Source: Tritrichomonas musculus
Lineage: Eukaryota; Parabasalia; Tritrichomonadida; Tritrichomonadidae
Direction: 5' to 3'
Length of the DNA stretch: 64,000 nt
Assembly (NCBI GenBank): GCA_039105265.1
Contig: JAPFFF010000021.1
Location: 496,001 to 560,000 of the forward strand
Shown: positions 21,593 to 32,747 of the stretch, in pieces
Layout of the letters: each line of letters begins with the position of its first letter
Position numbering within the stretch: the first letter of the stretch is position 1
Program-made: the position numbers and the translations under genes
The notes under the pieces: model-generated
What the model saw: only the letters and a program-made list of their open reading frames with translations
The model's database searches: none
What the model was told of the DNA's origin: nothing

Positions 21593-23360
21593 ATGAAAAA
21601 TTGATAAAATGAAACTTTTTGTATGGTTTACGCTCAGAAAAAGTTACTTTTTTCATAGCTTTTTGTTATAAATTAATAAACCTATATTTCCGTTCTTTTA
21701 TCTAAGCTTTTTATTCAATTTTTTTTTGAATGAAAAAAAAAAAAAAAAAACGGTTTCCTCAGCCTTTCTAAATTAAAAACAAAGAAACCATCAGAGCCTA
21801 AACCATGTGGACATGCCTTGAATCTATTGGCTATGTCTAAGCGCATAATTCACTACTATTCCACATATTGATATATCTGATGAAATGTAATATAATTATA
21901 TGCCAAATGATCAGCACGAAGAAGAGCTTTATCATCTATCCATTTTCTACGACGGATAAAATATGTATTTTATACAATTAAATATTCATTCCAACGTTAA
22001 AAAAAGAAAGCAAATTAAGAAATTATATTAATTCAAAGCACAAAACATTTGAAGAAAGAGGTATTCTTTATCAAAAACAGAGAGGTATACACCATATAGA
22101 TAATTGAAGATGGAAATTAAGAAATCTTTACTGAAATAAACACATTTTCTTTTTTAATTCAATTTTTATTTAGTTTTTGTTTTTGAATGGAATTTAATCG
22201 TCGATTGCCGAGTTTTCTCACAAATCCTTTTTCTCCCAAATAATACTCTTTATCCAAGAGTTGACTTAAAAACAATCTTCTTTATTCATCAATACTAAGC
22301 ATTTTTCAATTATCGGTTCTTACTTAGTGCATGCAAGTATAGCTAATTATCGCAATTATATTCAAAAGCTCACTTCTAACATAAATACTACAATTATGCA
22401 GTGAAAGTTGTTTTCTTATCAATTTCCATATCTTTTTTTGCTGAGAAATATCTCAATATTTCATTATCAAGATCTGAACTCTAATTCTACCGAATTCAAT
22501 AACAGATCTTACAGCTACTCAAATATTTTGAACCTCAACTTGCTATAGAGATGAAGTTTACTAATTAATAAAATTTAATCCTCTGATTATCAAGATAAAT
22601 CTATTTTTATTATTAATATTAATTTTTTCACTTTTTGAGTGAAAATTCTTTTAATCTATAATCAATAATTATCTTAATCCATTTTAATCAAAATAAATAT
22701 ATTTTTTATTTTTAATAACATATTTATATCAATTATTAGTATATAAATAATTATAATTTGAAAATCTTTTTATAATTATTATTTTTTAAATAATTAAAAA
22801 ATTAAAAAAAAAAAACATGAGTATCTGATCAAAGAATGAAAATTGAAAAACTTTGTTCGAACACACTAGGTCAATTTTCATTCAAAATACTATTTTTTTT
22901 TCTAATCGATATAAAAATTTCTTTTTTATTTCGATCTTTTTTTTTATATTTATTATTTAAAATTAAATATTCATTAAATATATATAAATTTAATAATAAT
23001 TATTCATTTTTATTTGCTTAATGAATAGAAATATTTATAAATATTCTTGTTTTTACATATTAAACAAATTTTGCAATTCACTTTTTGAGCCTTCAGCTCA
23101 AAAAGTGAAGAAAAATTTGTAATTCTCGCGGATACTTTTTGAATATTTTTTATTAAAAAGTTGTTTAAGTAACATTATTTTCACATAAAAAGTTATGTTT
23201 TCAAAGTATTCAAAAAGTGGCCTTGCGAGAATTAGTATTTTAAGAACTGTACGATCATTTAATATTCAAAATATTTCAATCAAATATATATATATATAAA
23301 TATACATATCCTTGTAATGATTATAAAAAGAAAATAAAAATCTAAAAATAAATTTTTTTT
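21522..23360. other. AT-rich intergenic region with simple repeats
   Basis: The region holds an A-run at 21560-21590 and a further A-run at about 21736-21750. 21760-21960 is slightly richer in GC but without a usable ORF. A pair of hairpins occurs at 23077-23233 (entered separately). Short ORFs here look random. Confidence 0.5.
23077..23233. repeat. Tandem hairpins with CTTTTTGAG / CTCAAAAAG arms
   Basis: TTCACTTTTTGAG...CTCAAAAAGTGAA makes a perfect stem near 23080-23110. A second, larger stem pairs ATTCTCGCGGATACTTTTTG (from 23120) with CAAAAAGTGGCCTTGCGAGAAT (ending 23233). A closely similar two-hairpin unit is at 43866-43999. Confidence 0.6.
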
Positions 23361-23361
23361 T

Positions 23362-24075
23362 CTAAACTGCTTCTCAGCGGTTGTACAACTAATTGAGAGA
23401 TATTCAAAAGTTTACATTTATCTACTTTCAAAATTCAATTAGGTTGTACAACCGTTTTTTCATATTTAAATAAAAAAGAATAAAAAAAAGGAATTTATGA
23501 TTAGATTTGATTTATATAATAAAAGAAATGGAAATGTATGACAGTTTGTAAGCTAGTATTGCTGAATTGCTATATAGTTTGGTAATGAGCCTATATTTAT
23601 TTGATATTTGATATCATTAATCATGGGAACGTTCTGAGTTACTCCAAAGTTCCATGTAATTTGCATCTATTTGTTGCGTTGGAACATTTTTACTAATGAT
23701 ACACGAGATTCTGATTAGCTTTCTCTAAGGAATACTAAATAAAAATGATTTGAATTCAATTATAATTTTTTCTTTTGAAAATTTGAATGATGTAAAATTT
23801 TCTTTCCATGAATTTATATTTATCTACATTCAAAAATTGTATAGAAGTTTATTCATTTCTGAAGAAAATTTAAAAAAGCAATTAAATGCACAATTTAACA
23901 ATATTTTAAATAACTTATTTAATCATTATAACTAATCAAACATTATATTGTTAATTATGAAAGTATATAAAATAAATATTCATTATGAATATAGATATTA
24001 ACGAAATTTCAAATACGAAATTTGAATTCCTCTCAAATACTTGTACAACCGTTGAGAACCAGTTTAATAAGAAAA
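23362..24075. mobile_element. Decayed ~0.7-kb MITE-like element with GGTTGTACAA ends
   Basis: The left arm (CTGCTTCTCAGCGGTTGTAC from about 23369) pairs imperfectly with the right arm (GTACAACCGTTGAGAACCAG, ending near 24063). A third copy of GGTTGTACAACCG lies internally at about 23443. No target duplication can be made out, and the inside has no gene. Confidence 0.5.
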
Positions 24076-24861
24076 AAGTATAATTTGACAGAAATATTTT
24101 TTTAAAATATTTCAAATTAAAAAAAATTTTTCATACCAACTTTTCTCTTTATGGATTTACTATTATAAAATATCTTGATTCATTTAATAATGTATAACAA
24201 ATACCCTTACAAATTAACTGTCATTTTTTTTTGCGGAATAAACGTACGTGAAATTTTCATTTAAAATTTTTAAAATTTTTTTTTGAATAAACTCAATTCA
24301 AAAAAGAATTGTCATTTACAAAACATATTATTTTTTTATTTATAATTAGTAATCCTTTAGATTTTATTAGAAAGAAATATGCTTTATAAGAAAATCTTAT
24401 TTTTTATGAAAAAGTGAATATAATCTAATTTTGAAAGAGTGATCGTAAATCATAAAATTCACCCATTTTTTTTATACAAGTTCCTTTGCTCAATTTCTAC
24501 TTAAATCTTGCTTCTGAAACATCGAGACCAAAATATCATTACAGTTCCTAAGTGTATAGATGATCTCAATTCGTTGCTAATTCAAATTTGAAAAATTATT
24601 CGATGACGATATTTATTTTTTTCGATTCTTTTTAATTTTATGGTTTTTACTAAACATGTTCTTTACAATCATTCTCTTATTATGCTTTTTATTTGACCCT
24701 TTTTGCTTTTTTTAATATTATTCAATAAAGATTGAAAATCGTTATAATTTGATTAATTTATGCTTCCAACGTGCGTTTAAGATAATGCCTAAGTATAATA
24801 CTTAAGTATGAATCTAAATTTTATCTCATAATCACACAAAAATTTCAATTTTAGCTTTTTT

Positions 24862-26307
24862 AAAGGTATGGAAACTTCTATCCACTCGACAGATCATTTT
24901 TCTTTCAAAATATAATTTTTAAATGACAGCATTAATGATAAATATAATATAAAAAAGACATATTTTTCGAGAGGAATTTAAGATAAAAATAAATTATTTT
25001 TTTGAAAAAAATTGAATCCTAATCTGGTTATCCTAATTCAAAAAACAATTTTTTTTTATTTTTTTAATTATATTATTTTTAAATATAATTATATAAGTAA
25101 TTTATTTTTCATGAGGAAGAACTCGAAATTTATCATTTTTTATATTTATATCACAAGTGATATGAATTATTTTAACCTAAAAGGCGAATATTTTTTTACC
25201 TAAAAGGCGAATTTCAAAATTTAAAAAATTATGAGTTTATAAAGGAAATTGTTTTCTAATTTTCTTCATATTGATATCAAAAATTCTATTCCCAATTCGT
25301 TCAAATCACTTTTTCCATTTTTATTGTTGATTATACATCATGGATAAGCAAACCAAGCAAAGATTATTCATTTTTAATATTTTTTCCTAAAACTCAAGCA
25401 AATTCGCCAAATTTACTAAATAAAAGCGATTTACAAAATAACTATCGTACAAATTCCAGCACATAGTTGGCAGATGAAAAAACTATCGATAATTTATTTG
25501 TTTATAAGGAAAATAAAACATACTGGAATTAATAAAAGAATTATTTTGTAAAACAATCTTATTTAGTGAGTTTTTTGAATTTGTTTGAGCTTTAGGAAAA
25601 GACATTATAAAATAATTATCTTTGCATGGTTTACTTTTCCACGATGCGCTGGGATATAACTAAAAATTGTTTTGTAAACTACTCTTATTTAGTTATTTTG
25701 TTGAGTTTATTTGTGTCTTTGGAAGAAATACTATAAAAAAAATAAATTAACCTTTTTGGTCAAAAAATTTTCATCTTTATTGGTCAATAATAAAATTCAT
25801 ATCATCAATGATATGAACTATACAAAAAATTGATAACATCATATAAGATCTCCAAATCCACTCGAAAAACATGGCCTTTTTTTATTTTATTTTCTAATAA
25901 ATAAAAAAATGAAGAACATATAAAATAACTAAAAACTTTTGTCGACTCATTCATCTTTAAATTTATTTTTTTTTAAAAAAACATTTTTTTCTCATTATGC
26001 ATTTTATGAGATTTGAATTAAGCACTTTCATGCTATTTTTAAATATGTTAATAATATGATAAAACAATATTAGACATGTATTAAACTTTGATGAGGTTTT
26101 TTCCGTTGATCAAAAATTGCCAATTTTTGGATTTCATTTTTTTCTTGTTTTTCGGTAATAAAATTAAAATTATATTTTTTTGATTTTATAATTATTCTAC
26201 AAATATTATATACATGACGATGGACTAATTTTTAATAAAAAATGATCAATATTCGAGCTTTTTTTGCATAAAATAAAATTGAATTGAAAAAGAGTTTCCA
26301 TACCTTT
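24862..26307. mobile_element. 1.45-kb element E with 8-bp target duplication, nested in D
   Basis: The termini AAAGGTATGGAAACT and AGTTTCCATACCTTT are perfect inverted repeats. The 8-bp direct repeat GCTTTTTT flanks them (24854-24861 and 26308-26315). An 8-bp duplication fits hAT or similar families, but the ends are not CAGGG-type. The interior has its own inverted repeat (25386-25600) and only short ORFs. Confidence 0.65.
25386..25600. repeat. Internal ~215-bp inverted repeat in element E
   Basis: CTAAAACTCAAGCAAATTCG at the left pairs with TTTGTTTGAGCTTTAGG at the right. The AAATAAAAGCGATTTACAAA and TTTTGTAAAACAATCTTATTT segments lie between. A third, direct, diverged copy of the right arm follows at about 25660-25725. 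Confidence 0.55.
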
Positions 26308-26901
26308 GCTTTTTTAAATAAAAAAATATAGAAAAAGTCGATGAATAATGAGAGTTAAATTAAAAAAATGATATAAATAAATTTAATATTATTTATGCTT
26401 ATATTATAACTATAAATATTGGGATTTAATTTGAATTTTTAATTAATAAAAAAATTGTTAACAATTAAAAAATCAAAATTCGTTATAACTTGGGCATTAA
26501 ATAACATAGGATGTAATGATTTAAATCCCCAAAGATTTTATCCAAATATTTGTTAAATATTAAGAAAAACCTCATTTACATGTAAAATCAATAATAAACG
26601 GTCAAAATTCTTATAAAAAAAAAATTATTTCAAAAAAATTCAATGGGAATAAAAAGAATTGTCAGATTTTGAGAGAGAAAATAATATTATTTGTGAGAAA
26701 ATTTTCCAAAATTTTCTTCTTACGTTTACTCGAACATTTATTCCGAAAAAAAAATGACAGTTAATTTGTAAGGGTAAAAAATAATTAAACAAATAAAATA
26801 ATTTTATGATAACAATTATATTTATTTGTTATAGATAAAACTCAATTCTTATTTATTTTTGCATTTATAAAAAGAATTGCATTTTCATATAAAATTACCC
26901 T

Positions 26902-27256
26902 TTAAGGTTCTCCTTTCAAATTTAAAAGAATAAATTCAATGAGATTTCACAAATAAAATATGCATAAATATCGTTTTTAAAAATAAATTAAAATATTAAA
27001 TTTGTATAGATATATATTTCAAATGATTTGATAATAATATTTTTATGAAATCTTATCGATTTTGTTTTTTTACAGATAGAAATCATAGAATTAAAAAATC
27101 AATAAAATTTTGAAAAAAATAAGATTTAATCGTTGAGGCCAAATTTTTTTATTTTTCACCAAAACTTTTTCCGAAAAATGCTCTATTGAATTATTTATTC
27201 TATGAGTTAATTCAATATTGAATAATTTACATTTTTTTTGGGAAGGAGAACCTTAA
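26902..27256. mobile_element. 355-bp TTAA-flanked MITE
   Basis: The ends are TTAAGGTTCTCCTT and AAGGAGAACCTTAA. It has the same TTAAGG/CCTTAA architecture as element A and the 248-bp MITE but a different inner TIR sequence. It has no ORF. Confidence 0.55.
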
Positions 27257-27429
27257 ATAATTACCCTTTGGGTAAGGAAAATAGATTTAAAAAGGTTTGT
27301 TTTGTTTTTCTCATTTCACCTTTCTATTAATCCAACCCAACTTTTTGGGTAGAATTTCTGGGTAAATTGTGTTACGAGTGAATTATAAAATTATTTTTTT
27401 TTCTTCTATTATGTTCAAAATAATTGATA

Positions 27430-27941
27430 CAGGGATGATGGACGGGCACGGGCAAATTGCCCGTAAAAATGACGGGCCACGGGCAGTGCCCGTGCCCGTG
27501 TTTGCCCGTACTTGCCCGTGCCCGTCTTGCCCGTTCTTAAAAAAAGTGACATTGCCCGTCTTTGCCCGTGAATTTTGCTCGGGCAATTGCCCGAGATTAA
27601 AAGTGACAATGAAATGTTATTTGAAAATAAGATAATTCTATTGTTTTTTTGATTGATATTTTATTAAAAATTACATTTTCATATAAATTTTTAATATTCA
27701 TATTTTTTTTAATTTAAAGCAATTATAATTATTTATTTTAATAATAATAGTTTAATATTCTTATATTTTCTAAGAGCAAAGACGGGCAAAGACGGGAAAT
27801 GTCACTTTTCTGTCCGGGCAAATGAAATGAGACTTAAAAAAAAAAAGAAAGTTCGGGCAAATCTTCTGCCCGTAAATTTTGCCCGGGCAAAAAAGTGACA
27901 TTCTGCCCGAGCTTGCCCGGGCGGCCCTTTTCACATCCCTG
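27430..27941. mobile_element. 512-bp hAT-type MITE with GCCCG-rich arms
   Basis: The ends CAGGGATG and CATCCCTG are flanked by a perfect 8-bp duplication AATTGATA (27422-27429 and 27942-27949), the hallmark of hAT elements. Both arms are crowded with GCCCGT/ACGGGC motifs in both orientations, giving a GC content far above the surrounding DNA. The centre (about 27610-27770) is AT-rich. Short ORFs through the arms are artefacts of the repeats. Confidence 0.85.
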
Positions 27942-28043
27942 AATTGATATCATCTATTTTTATAAATGCTAAAATTTACAGATAATATGTATTTCATTTT
28001 AGTTTTATCAATTTAGGACTTTAAATTGATGACGATTTTTAGT

Positions 28044-28291
28044 TTAAGGTACAAATCCAATACGTTATTTTTTGAATAGGAGAACGTTTATTATTTGAAT
28101 AGTTGCATGTCTCTGAAAAAGTTTAAATTGACTAGGTTTGTTTTTGACACTTATTTTACAATTTAAATAGGCATAATGACATGTTATATGAAATGAATGA
28201 AAATAATCGTTTTTTATTTAACATGTCATCTTATTCTTTGAGAATGTCAAAAAAAATTGCGGTTACTAAGCGTACTGGATTTGTACCTTAA
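28044..28291. mobile_element. 248-bp TTAA-flanked MITE, copy 1
   Basis: The element runs from TTAAGGTACAAATCC to GGATTTGTACCTTAA. The other two copies are at 44526-44773 and 63167-63414 and have the same length. They contain the identical inner landmarks GGAGAACGTTTATTATTTG and ACATGTCATCTTATTC. The left TIR of this copy has a single change (AATCCAATACG). Confidence 0.85.
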
Positions 28292-28586
28292 AAGATCAGT
28301 AACAATACGTTTTCCAGCTCGTAATCAGAGAAATAATCAAATCGTCAAAATACTTTGACACTATCAAAGCTCTTAATTAGAAAAAACAGATTAGAAAATA
28401 AATACTAAGAGTTATTTTATTATCAATCAAATCGAAAAATCTCCTAAAATCTGGCATTAAAATTTTGAATTAACATTAATGACATTTGAATAGATTTTGA
28501 TGTCATTTTTTTTCTTTTTTAAAATTTTCCTATTGAAAATTTGACTAAAGTACGTTAAATGATTGTATTATCGCTCATCAATTTTA
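28292..28586. promoter_or_regulatory. Upstream region of the coiled-coil gene
   Basis: This AT-rich segment precedes the coiled-coil ORF. TCATCAATTTTA directly before the ATG at 28587 resembles an Inr, placing the transcription start about 10 nt upstream. Confidence 0.4.
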
Positions 28587-31500
28587 ATGAGCTTGTCTAA
28601 TCAAAACTATAAATTCCTTAAATCCAATTTATTTTTCGCGATAGATAAAATTCAAATCAATTTACCAAATGGTTGCAGTTTTCATTTATTGCTAAGCATC
28701 GATGATTCAGAAATTACATTTTTACCGAAGCCAACAATTAATAGAACTATTTTCGAAATCAATTTAAAATGCCATAAAATAATAGATTCTTATATCAATC
28801 AATCAACAAATCAAATAAAAGTGAGAAGAATAATAATCGGTCTTATTTTTTTCGATAGATCGCAAAATTTGATTTCTGAAAGCGAAATAAGCATTGATCC
28901 TGGCAACTATTTGAATTCACAGACTTCTGGTTTCTTGCCAATTAAATTTACTGATCCATTATTAAAGAACTTGAATCCAATTGTTTACACAGCAATTTAT
29001 TTGGTGCCAACAAAAAGCTCTGTTCCTTCAATTGTTCCAGCAATGTCATCAACCGCCGCTCAATTATCAATCAAACTCAGAAAAAAACGTCGTGGAAGCG
29101 TCAATTTATTAGAAGAAATTAATGAAAACAATCTCAATAAGCAAACCTCAAAAACAACTCTCAAACCTTCAGCTGTTTCTTACCAACAAACAAATAATTT
29201 TACAAATCGACAAATCATACAAAACAAAGAAACTGGACAGCCAAAAAATAGAGTATTTTATCAATCTGATACCGACAAAAGTCGACAATTCCAAAATGAA
29301 AGGCCAAAACAATCACAAAATATAAAATCAACTCAAAATTCTCCAGTTTTTAACAATAACAATTACAAACAACAAATATCAATTTCAAATAACGTTCAAT
29401 CGCAGTTTAAATACAGCCAAAATCAGCTGAATAATCGGAAAATATTAAAGACAAACTCATCAAATAAGAAACCTTTTAAAAAGTTCACAAAGTCAGCTAT
29501 TTTTTTAAATGCTGACATTCCTCCGTATAGCACAACTTCAGACGATTTGGCAAGTGTTGCTAGTAGAAGCGTTGTCGTTTTTAGATACAAATTTTCTGGC
29601 TATTTTGTAAACGTTGACATCGTTCCTGATGATGAAAACGTTGAAAAGCTGGAAGCAAACAAAGATTCAGAAATTAATGAAACAATGAATTCACTACTAG
29701 AAGAACAAGCAGAAGACAATAGAGAAATTGAGCTCGAGAAAGACATTGAGTGCAACGAGTCATTAAACTTAATCAGTGAAGAACAAGAAGAAATAAACAG
29801 AGAAATAGAAAGCAATAAAGAAGTTGAATGTGCAAAGACAAAAAAAGATCGAAAAGAGGAAGAGAAAGAAGATAATGAAGAAATTGAAAATGAAAAAGAA
29901 GTAGAACAAGATGATACTTTAAATCTTCTTCAAGAAGAACGAGATGAAGATAATAACGAAATTGCTCTAGAGAAAGACATTGAACTGGTAGATTCACTGA
30001 ATTTAATTCTCGAAGAAGAAAATGAAAACAATAAAGAAATTGAAGAAGAAAAAGAAAACGAAAACGAAAACACAACTTCTCTTCTTCAAGAAGAACGAGA
30101 TGAAGATAATAACGAAATTGCACTTGAAAATGATTTGGAACTAATAAATTCACTTAATATGATTCATGAAGAAGAAAGCGAAGTCAATAAAGAGATAGAA
30201 AATGAAAAAGAAAAGGAAACTGAAAAAACAATAACACTTCTTCAAGAAGAACAAGAAGAAGACAATAAAGAAATTGAAGACAATAAAGAAATAGAGCAAA
30301 ATGCTACTTTAGATCTTTTTAAGGAAGAACAAGACGAAAATAATAAAGAAATTGCACTTGAAAAAGATTCAGAATTGGCAGATTCACTAAATTTGATTCT
30401 TGAAGAAGAAAATGAAAACAATAAAGAAATTGAAGAAGCAAAAGAAACAGAAAACGAAAACACAACTTCTCTTCTTCAAGAAGAACAAGACGAAGATAAT
30501 AAAGAAATTGCACTTGAAAAAGATATCGAGCTGGCCGATTCTCTTAATTTGATTCTCGAAGAAGAAAATGAAAATATCAAAGAAATTGAGGATGAAAAAG
30601 AAGCAGAGACTGAAAACACAAGAAGCAATCTTAATGAAGAAGAAAAAGAAGATAATGAAGAAATTGAGAATGATATAGAGATAGAAAACGAAAACACAAT
30701 TGGTCTCCTCCAGGAAGAACAAGAAGAAGATAATAAAGAAGTAGCTCTTCAAAAAGATGACGAACTAGCAGACTCACTGATATCAATTCTCGAAGAGCAA
30801 GAAGAAGAAAACAAAGAAATTGAATTGAATAAAGAAGATGAAAACGAATTTTTCAAGAAATTTCTTCAAGAAGAACAAGAAGAAGAAAACAAAGAAATTG
30901 AAAATTATAAAGAAAATGAGATTGAAGACACTTTACAAAATCTCCAAGAAGAACAAGATGAAGACAACTTAGAAGTTGAAAACGAGAAAGAAGAAGAGAA
31001 TGAAAGCACTAAAGACAATCTTCAGGAAGAAGAAAAAGAAAACAATGACGAAATTGCAAATGAAAATGAAAACGAAATAGAAAACACAAAGATGCTTCTT
31101 ATAGAAGAACAAGATGAAAACAACAAAGAAATTGAAAACCTTAAAGAAAGAGAAATTGAAGATGCTGCAACTTTTTTCCAAGAAGAACAAGATGAATATA
31201 ATAAAGAAATTGAAGAAAATATCACTAAAGAAAACGAAAATACAAAAGATCATCTTCAAGAGGAACAACAAGAAGAACTTGAAAATGAAAAAGATTCAGA
31301 AATTGCTGATTCAGTAATTTCAATTCTTGAAGAACTTGAAGAACATAACAACGAAATTGAGAAAGAAAATGAAGAAGAAAAAGAATATACAAAAAAACAT
31401 CTACAAGAAGAGGAAATTGAAAACAATGAAGAAATTGAAAACGACAAAGAAATAGAAAAAGAAAAAATAAAATTGCTTCTTCATGAAGAACAAGAAGAAG

Positions 31501-32747
31501 ACAAAAAAGAATTAGAAGATGAAAAAGAGATCGAAAATGAAAAAACATTATCTCTTCTTCAAGAGGAACAAGATGAAGATTACAAAGAAATGGAAGATGA
31601 GAAAGATGCCGAATTAGCTGAATATTTAATTTATAGACTTGAAGAACTAAAAGAAAAGATTGACATTGGAACACAAGTTGAATTAAATGATGAAATTAAA
31701 GAAATCGAAAATTATCTTTTTAGTATTCAAACAGAAAATGAAGCAGACAGCAACGAAGAGATGAAAAAGATGAAAATAGAAGCAATTCATTTAGCTGTCA
31801 ACAATGAAAAATTAAACTTTGAAAAAATGAAACTAACGTCATTTAATGAACTATTATCAAATGATAATGAACAATTAAAAACAAAGAAAAAGAAGCTTGA
31901 AATATTGAATTCTCAAAATATTCAATTGCCTGTCAGAGATGAACAAACCAAATCAGAAGAAATACAGATGATGAATGCTGAAATTGAAATCCAAACAGAT
32001 TCATTTGACCTGGAGAAATTGAAGAAAAGATTGGAACAATTGAAAGCAAATAATGATCAATTAACTAATTCAAATAAAAAATTGGTCAACGATAACCAAC
32101 AATTGGTAACAGATAACACACAATTGAAAATAGATAACGAACAGTTGGTAACTGCAAATGAACAACTGAAAACCGATGCTATTCAATTAACAAATGAAAA
32201 CAAAAGCTTACGAAAAATAATTAAAGGTTTTACATCAGGTGATAATGGAAACCAAGAATCATCTGATGATCAAGATAATGAAGATCAGGCAATTGAAATA
32301 GAGGACGATGAATTATTCGGCTCAAATAATTATAGAGAAATGTATTTAATGAAAAAAGGATTGACAATTGCTGTTTATAATTCTCTTCCTTTAAAATCTC
32401 AACAATACATCATTTCAGAGTTACTTTTACATTCTCCTGCTGCTAAGACGAATGAATTCCTTCCAAAAATAAATAATTTGTTGGTATTTTTAATGCAATT
32501 CATTCATAATGAAAAAAACAAATTCATGCAAATTATTACAAATGATGTAAAAAGCCCTTTATTGGAGTTGACTGAGAATTGTGAAATTCATCTTTTGTCT
32601 AGAATGACAGAAGTTCTTTTCCAAAATCAATCTCTTGGATCACAAGATTTCATTAATAATTTGAAAGAATTCAATGATTTTTCAATTGAAATAAAATATC
32701 CTTATAAATATTTCAAAGAAATATACAGGGTTGGACATACTAAATAG
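28587..32747 (+). CDS. Large Glu-rich coiled-coil protein with NT-C2-like N-terminus
   Basis: The protein has 1,386 aa. I chose the ATG at 28587 because the upstream part of the open frame begins with TTG, and an Inr-like motif abuts this ATG. Residues ~1-145 are a beta-rich domain ('FAIDKIQINLPNG', 'RTIFEINLKCHKI', 'RRIIIGLIFFDRS') compatible with an NT-C2 membrane-binding fold. A disordered Asn/Gln-rich linker follows. Then about 25 copies of a 26-residue repeat (pattern EEQxEDNxEIExEKExExxxTLxLLQ) run from ~29700 to 31640, with a strong acidic coiled-coil character. Next come Leu/Asn heptad-type repeats (QLVTDNTQLKIDNEQLVTAN) and a globular C-terminal ~130 aa. A cytoskeletal, tethering or surface-scaffold role is inference; no family is recognised with certainty. 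Confidence 0.75.
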   Translation: MSLSNQNYKFLKSNLFFAIDKIQINLPNGCSFHLLLSIDDSEITFLPKPTINRTIFEINLKCHKIIDSYINQSTNQIKVRRIIIGLIFFDRSQNLISESEISIDPGNYLNSQTSGFLPIKFTDPLLKNLNPIVYTAIYLVPTKSSVPSIVPAMSSTAAQLSIKLRKKRRGSVNLLEEINENNLNKQTSKTTLKPSAVSYQQTNNFTNRQIIQNKETGQPKNRVFYQSDTDKSRQFQNERPKQSQNIKSTQNSPVFNNNNYKQQISISNNVQSQFKYSQNQLNNRKILKTNSSNKKPFKKFTKSAIFLNADIPPYSTTSDDLASVASRSVVVFRYKFSGYFVNVDIVPDDENVEKLEANKDSEINETMNSLLEEQAEDNREIELEKDIECNESLNLISEEQEEINREIESNKEVECAKTKKDRKEEEKEDNEEIENEKEVEQDDTLNLLQEERDEDNNEIALEKDIELVDSLNLILEEENENNKEIEEEKENENENTTSLLQEERDEDNNEIALENDLELINSLNMIHEEESEVNKEIENEKEKETEKTITLLQEEQEEDNKEIEDNKEIEQNATLDLFKEEQDENNKEIALEKDSELADSLNLILEEENENNKEIEEAKETENENTTSLLQEEQDEDNKEIALEKDIELADSLNLILEEENENIKEIEDEKEAETENTRSNLNEEEKEDNEEIENDIEIENENTIGLLQEEQEEDNKEVALQKDDELADSLISILEEQEEENKEIELNKEDENEFFKKFLQEEQEEENKEIENYKENEIEDTLQNLQEEQDEDNLEVENEKEEENESTKDNLQEEEKENNDEIANENENEIENTKMLLIEEQDENNKEIENLKEREIEDAATFFQEEQDEYNKEIEENITKENENTKDHLQEEQQEELENEKDSEIADSVISILEELEEHNNEIEKENEEEKEYTKKHLQEEEIENNEEIENDKEIEKEKIKLLLHEEQEEDKKELEDEKEIENEKTLSLLQEEQDEDYKEMEDEKDAELAEYLIYRLEELKEKIDIGTQVELNDEIKEIENYLFSIQTENEADSNEEMKKMKIEAIHLAVNNEKLNFEKMKLTSFNELLSNDNEQLKTKKKKLEILNSQNIQLPVRDEQTKSEEIQMMNAEIEIQTDSFDLEKLKKRLEQLKANNDQLTNSNKKLVNDNQQLVTDNTQLKIDNEQLVTANEQLKTDAIQLTNENKSLRKIIKGFTSGDNGNQESSDDQDNEDQAIEIEDDELFGSNNYREMYLMKKGLTIAVYNSLPLKSQQYIISELLLHSPAAKTNEFLPKINNLLVFLMQFIHNEKNKFMQIITNDVKSPLLELTENCEIHLLSRMTEVLFQNQSLGSQDFINNLKEFNDFSIEIKYPYKYFKEIYRVGHTK

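Larger units (their letters stand above)
24204..26774. mobile_element. 2.6-kb TA-flanked element D (Tc1/mariner-like ends)
   Basis: The left terminus CCCTTACAAATTAACTGTCA (24204) is mirrored at 26774, and the arms stay similar for about 40 bp (through CGGAATAAA). TA dinucleotides flank both ends (24202-24203 and 26775-26776), consistent with a TA target duplication. There is no transposase ORF. Much of the interior is element E. Confidence 0.65.

Noticed and set aside
27383..27635. Overlapping ORFs in the GCCCG-rich MITE (GNCPSK/VPVFARTCP-type)
   Set aside because: They translate the transposon arm in several frames; no protein family is seen.
29600..31674. Several long antisense ORFs across the coiled-coil gene
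   Set aside because: Produced by the GAA-rich repeat read on the other strand.
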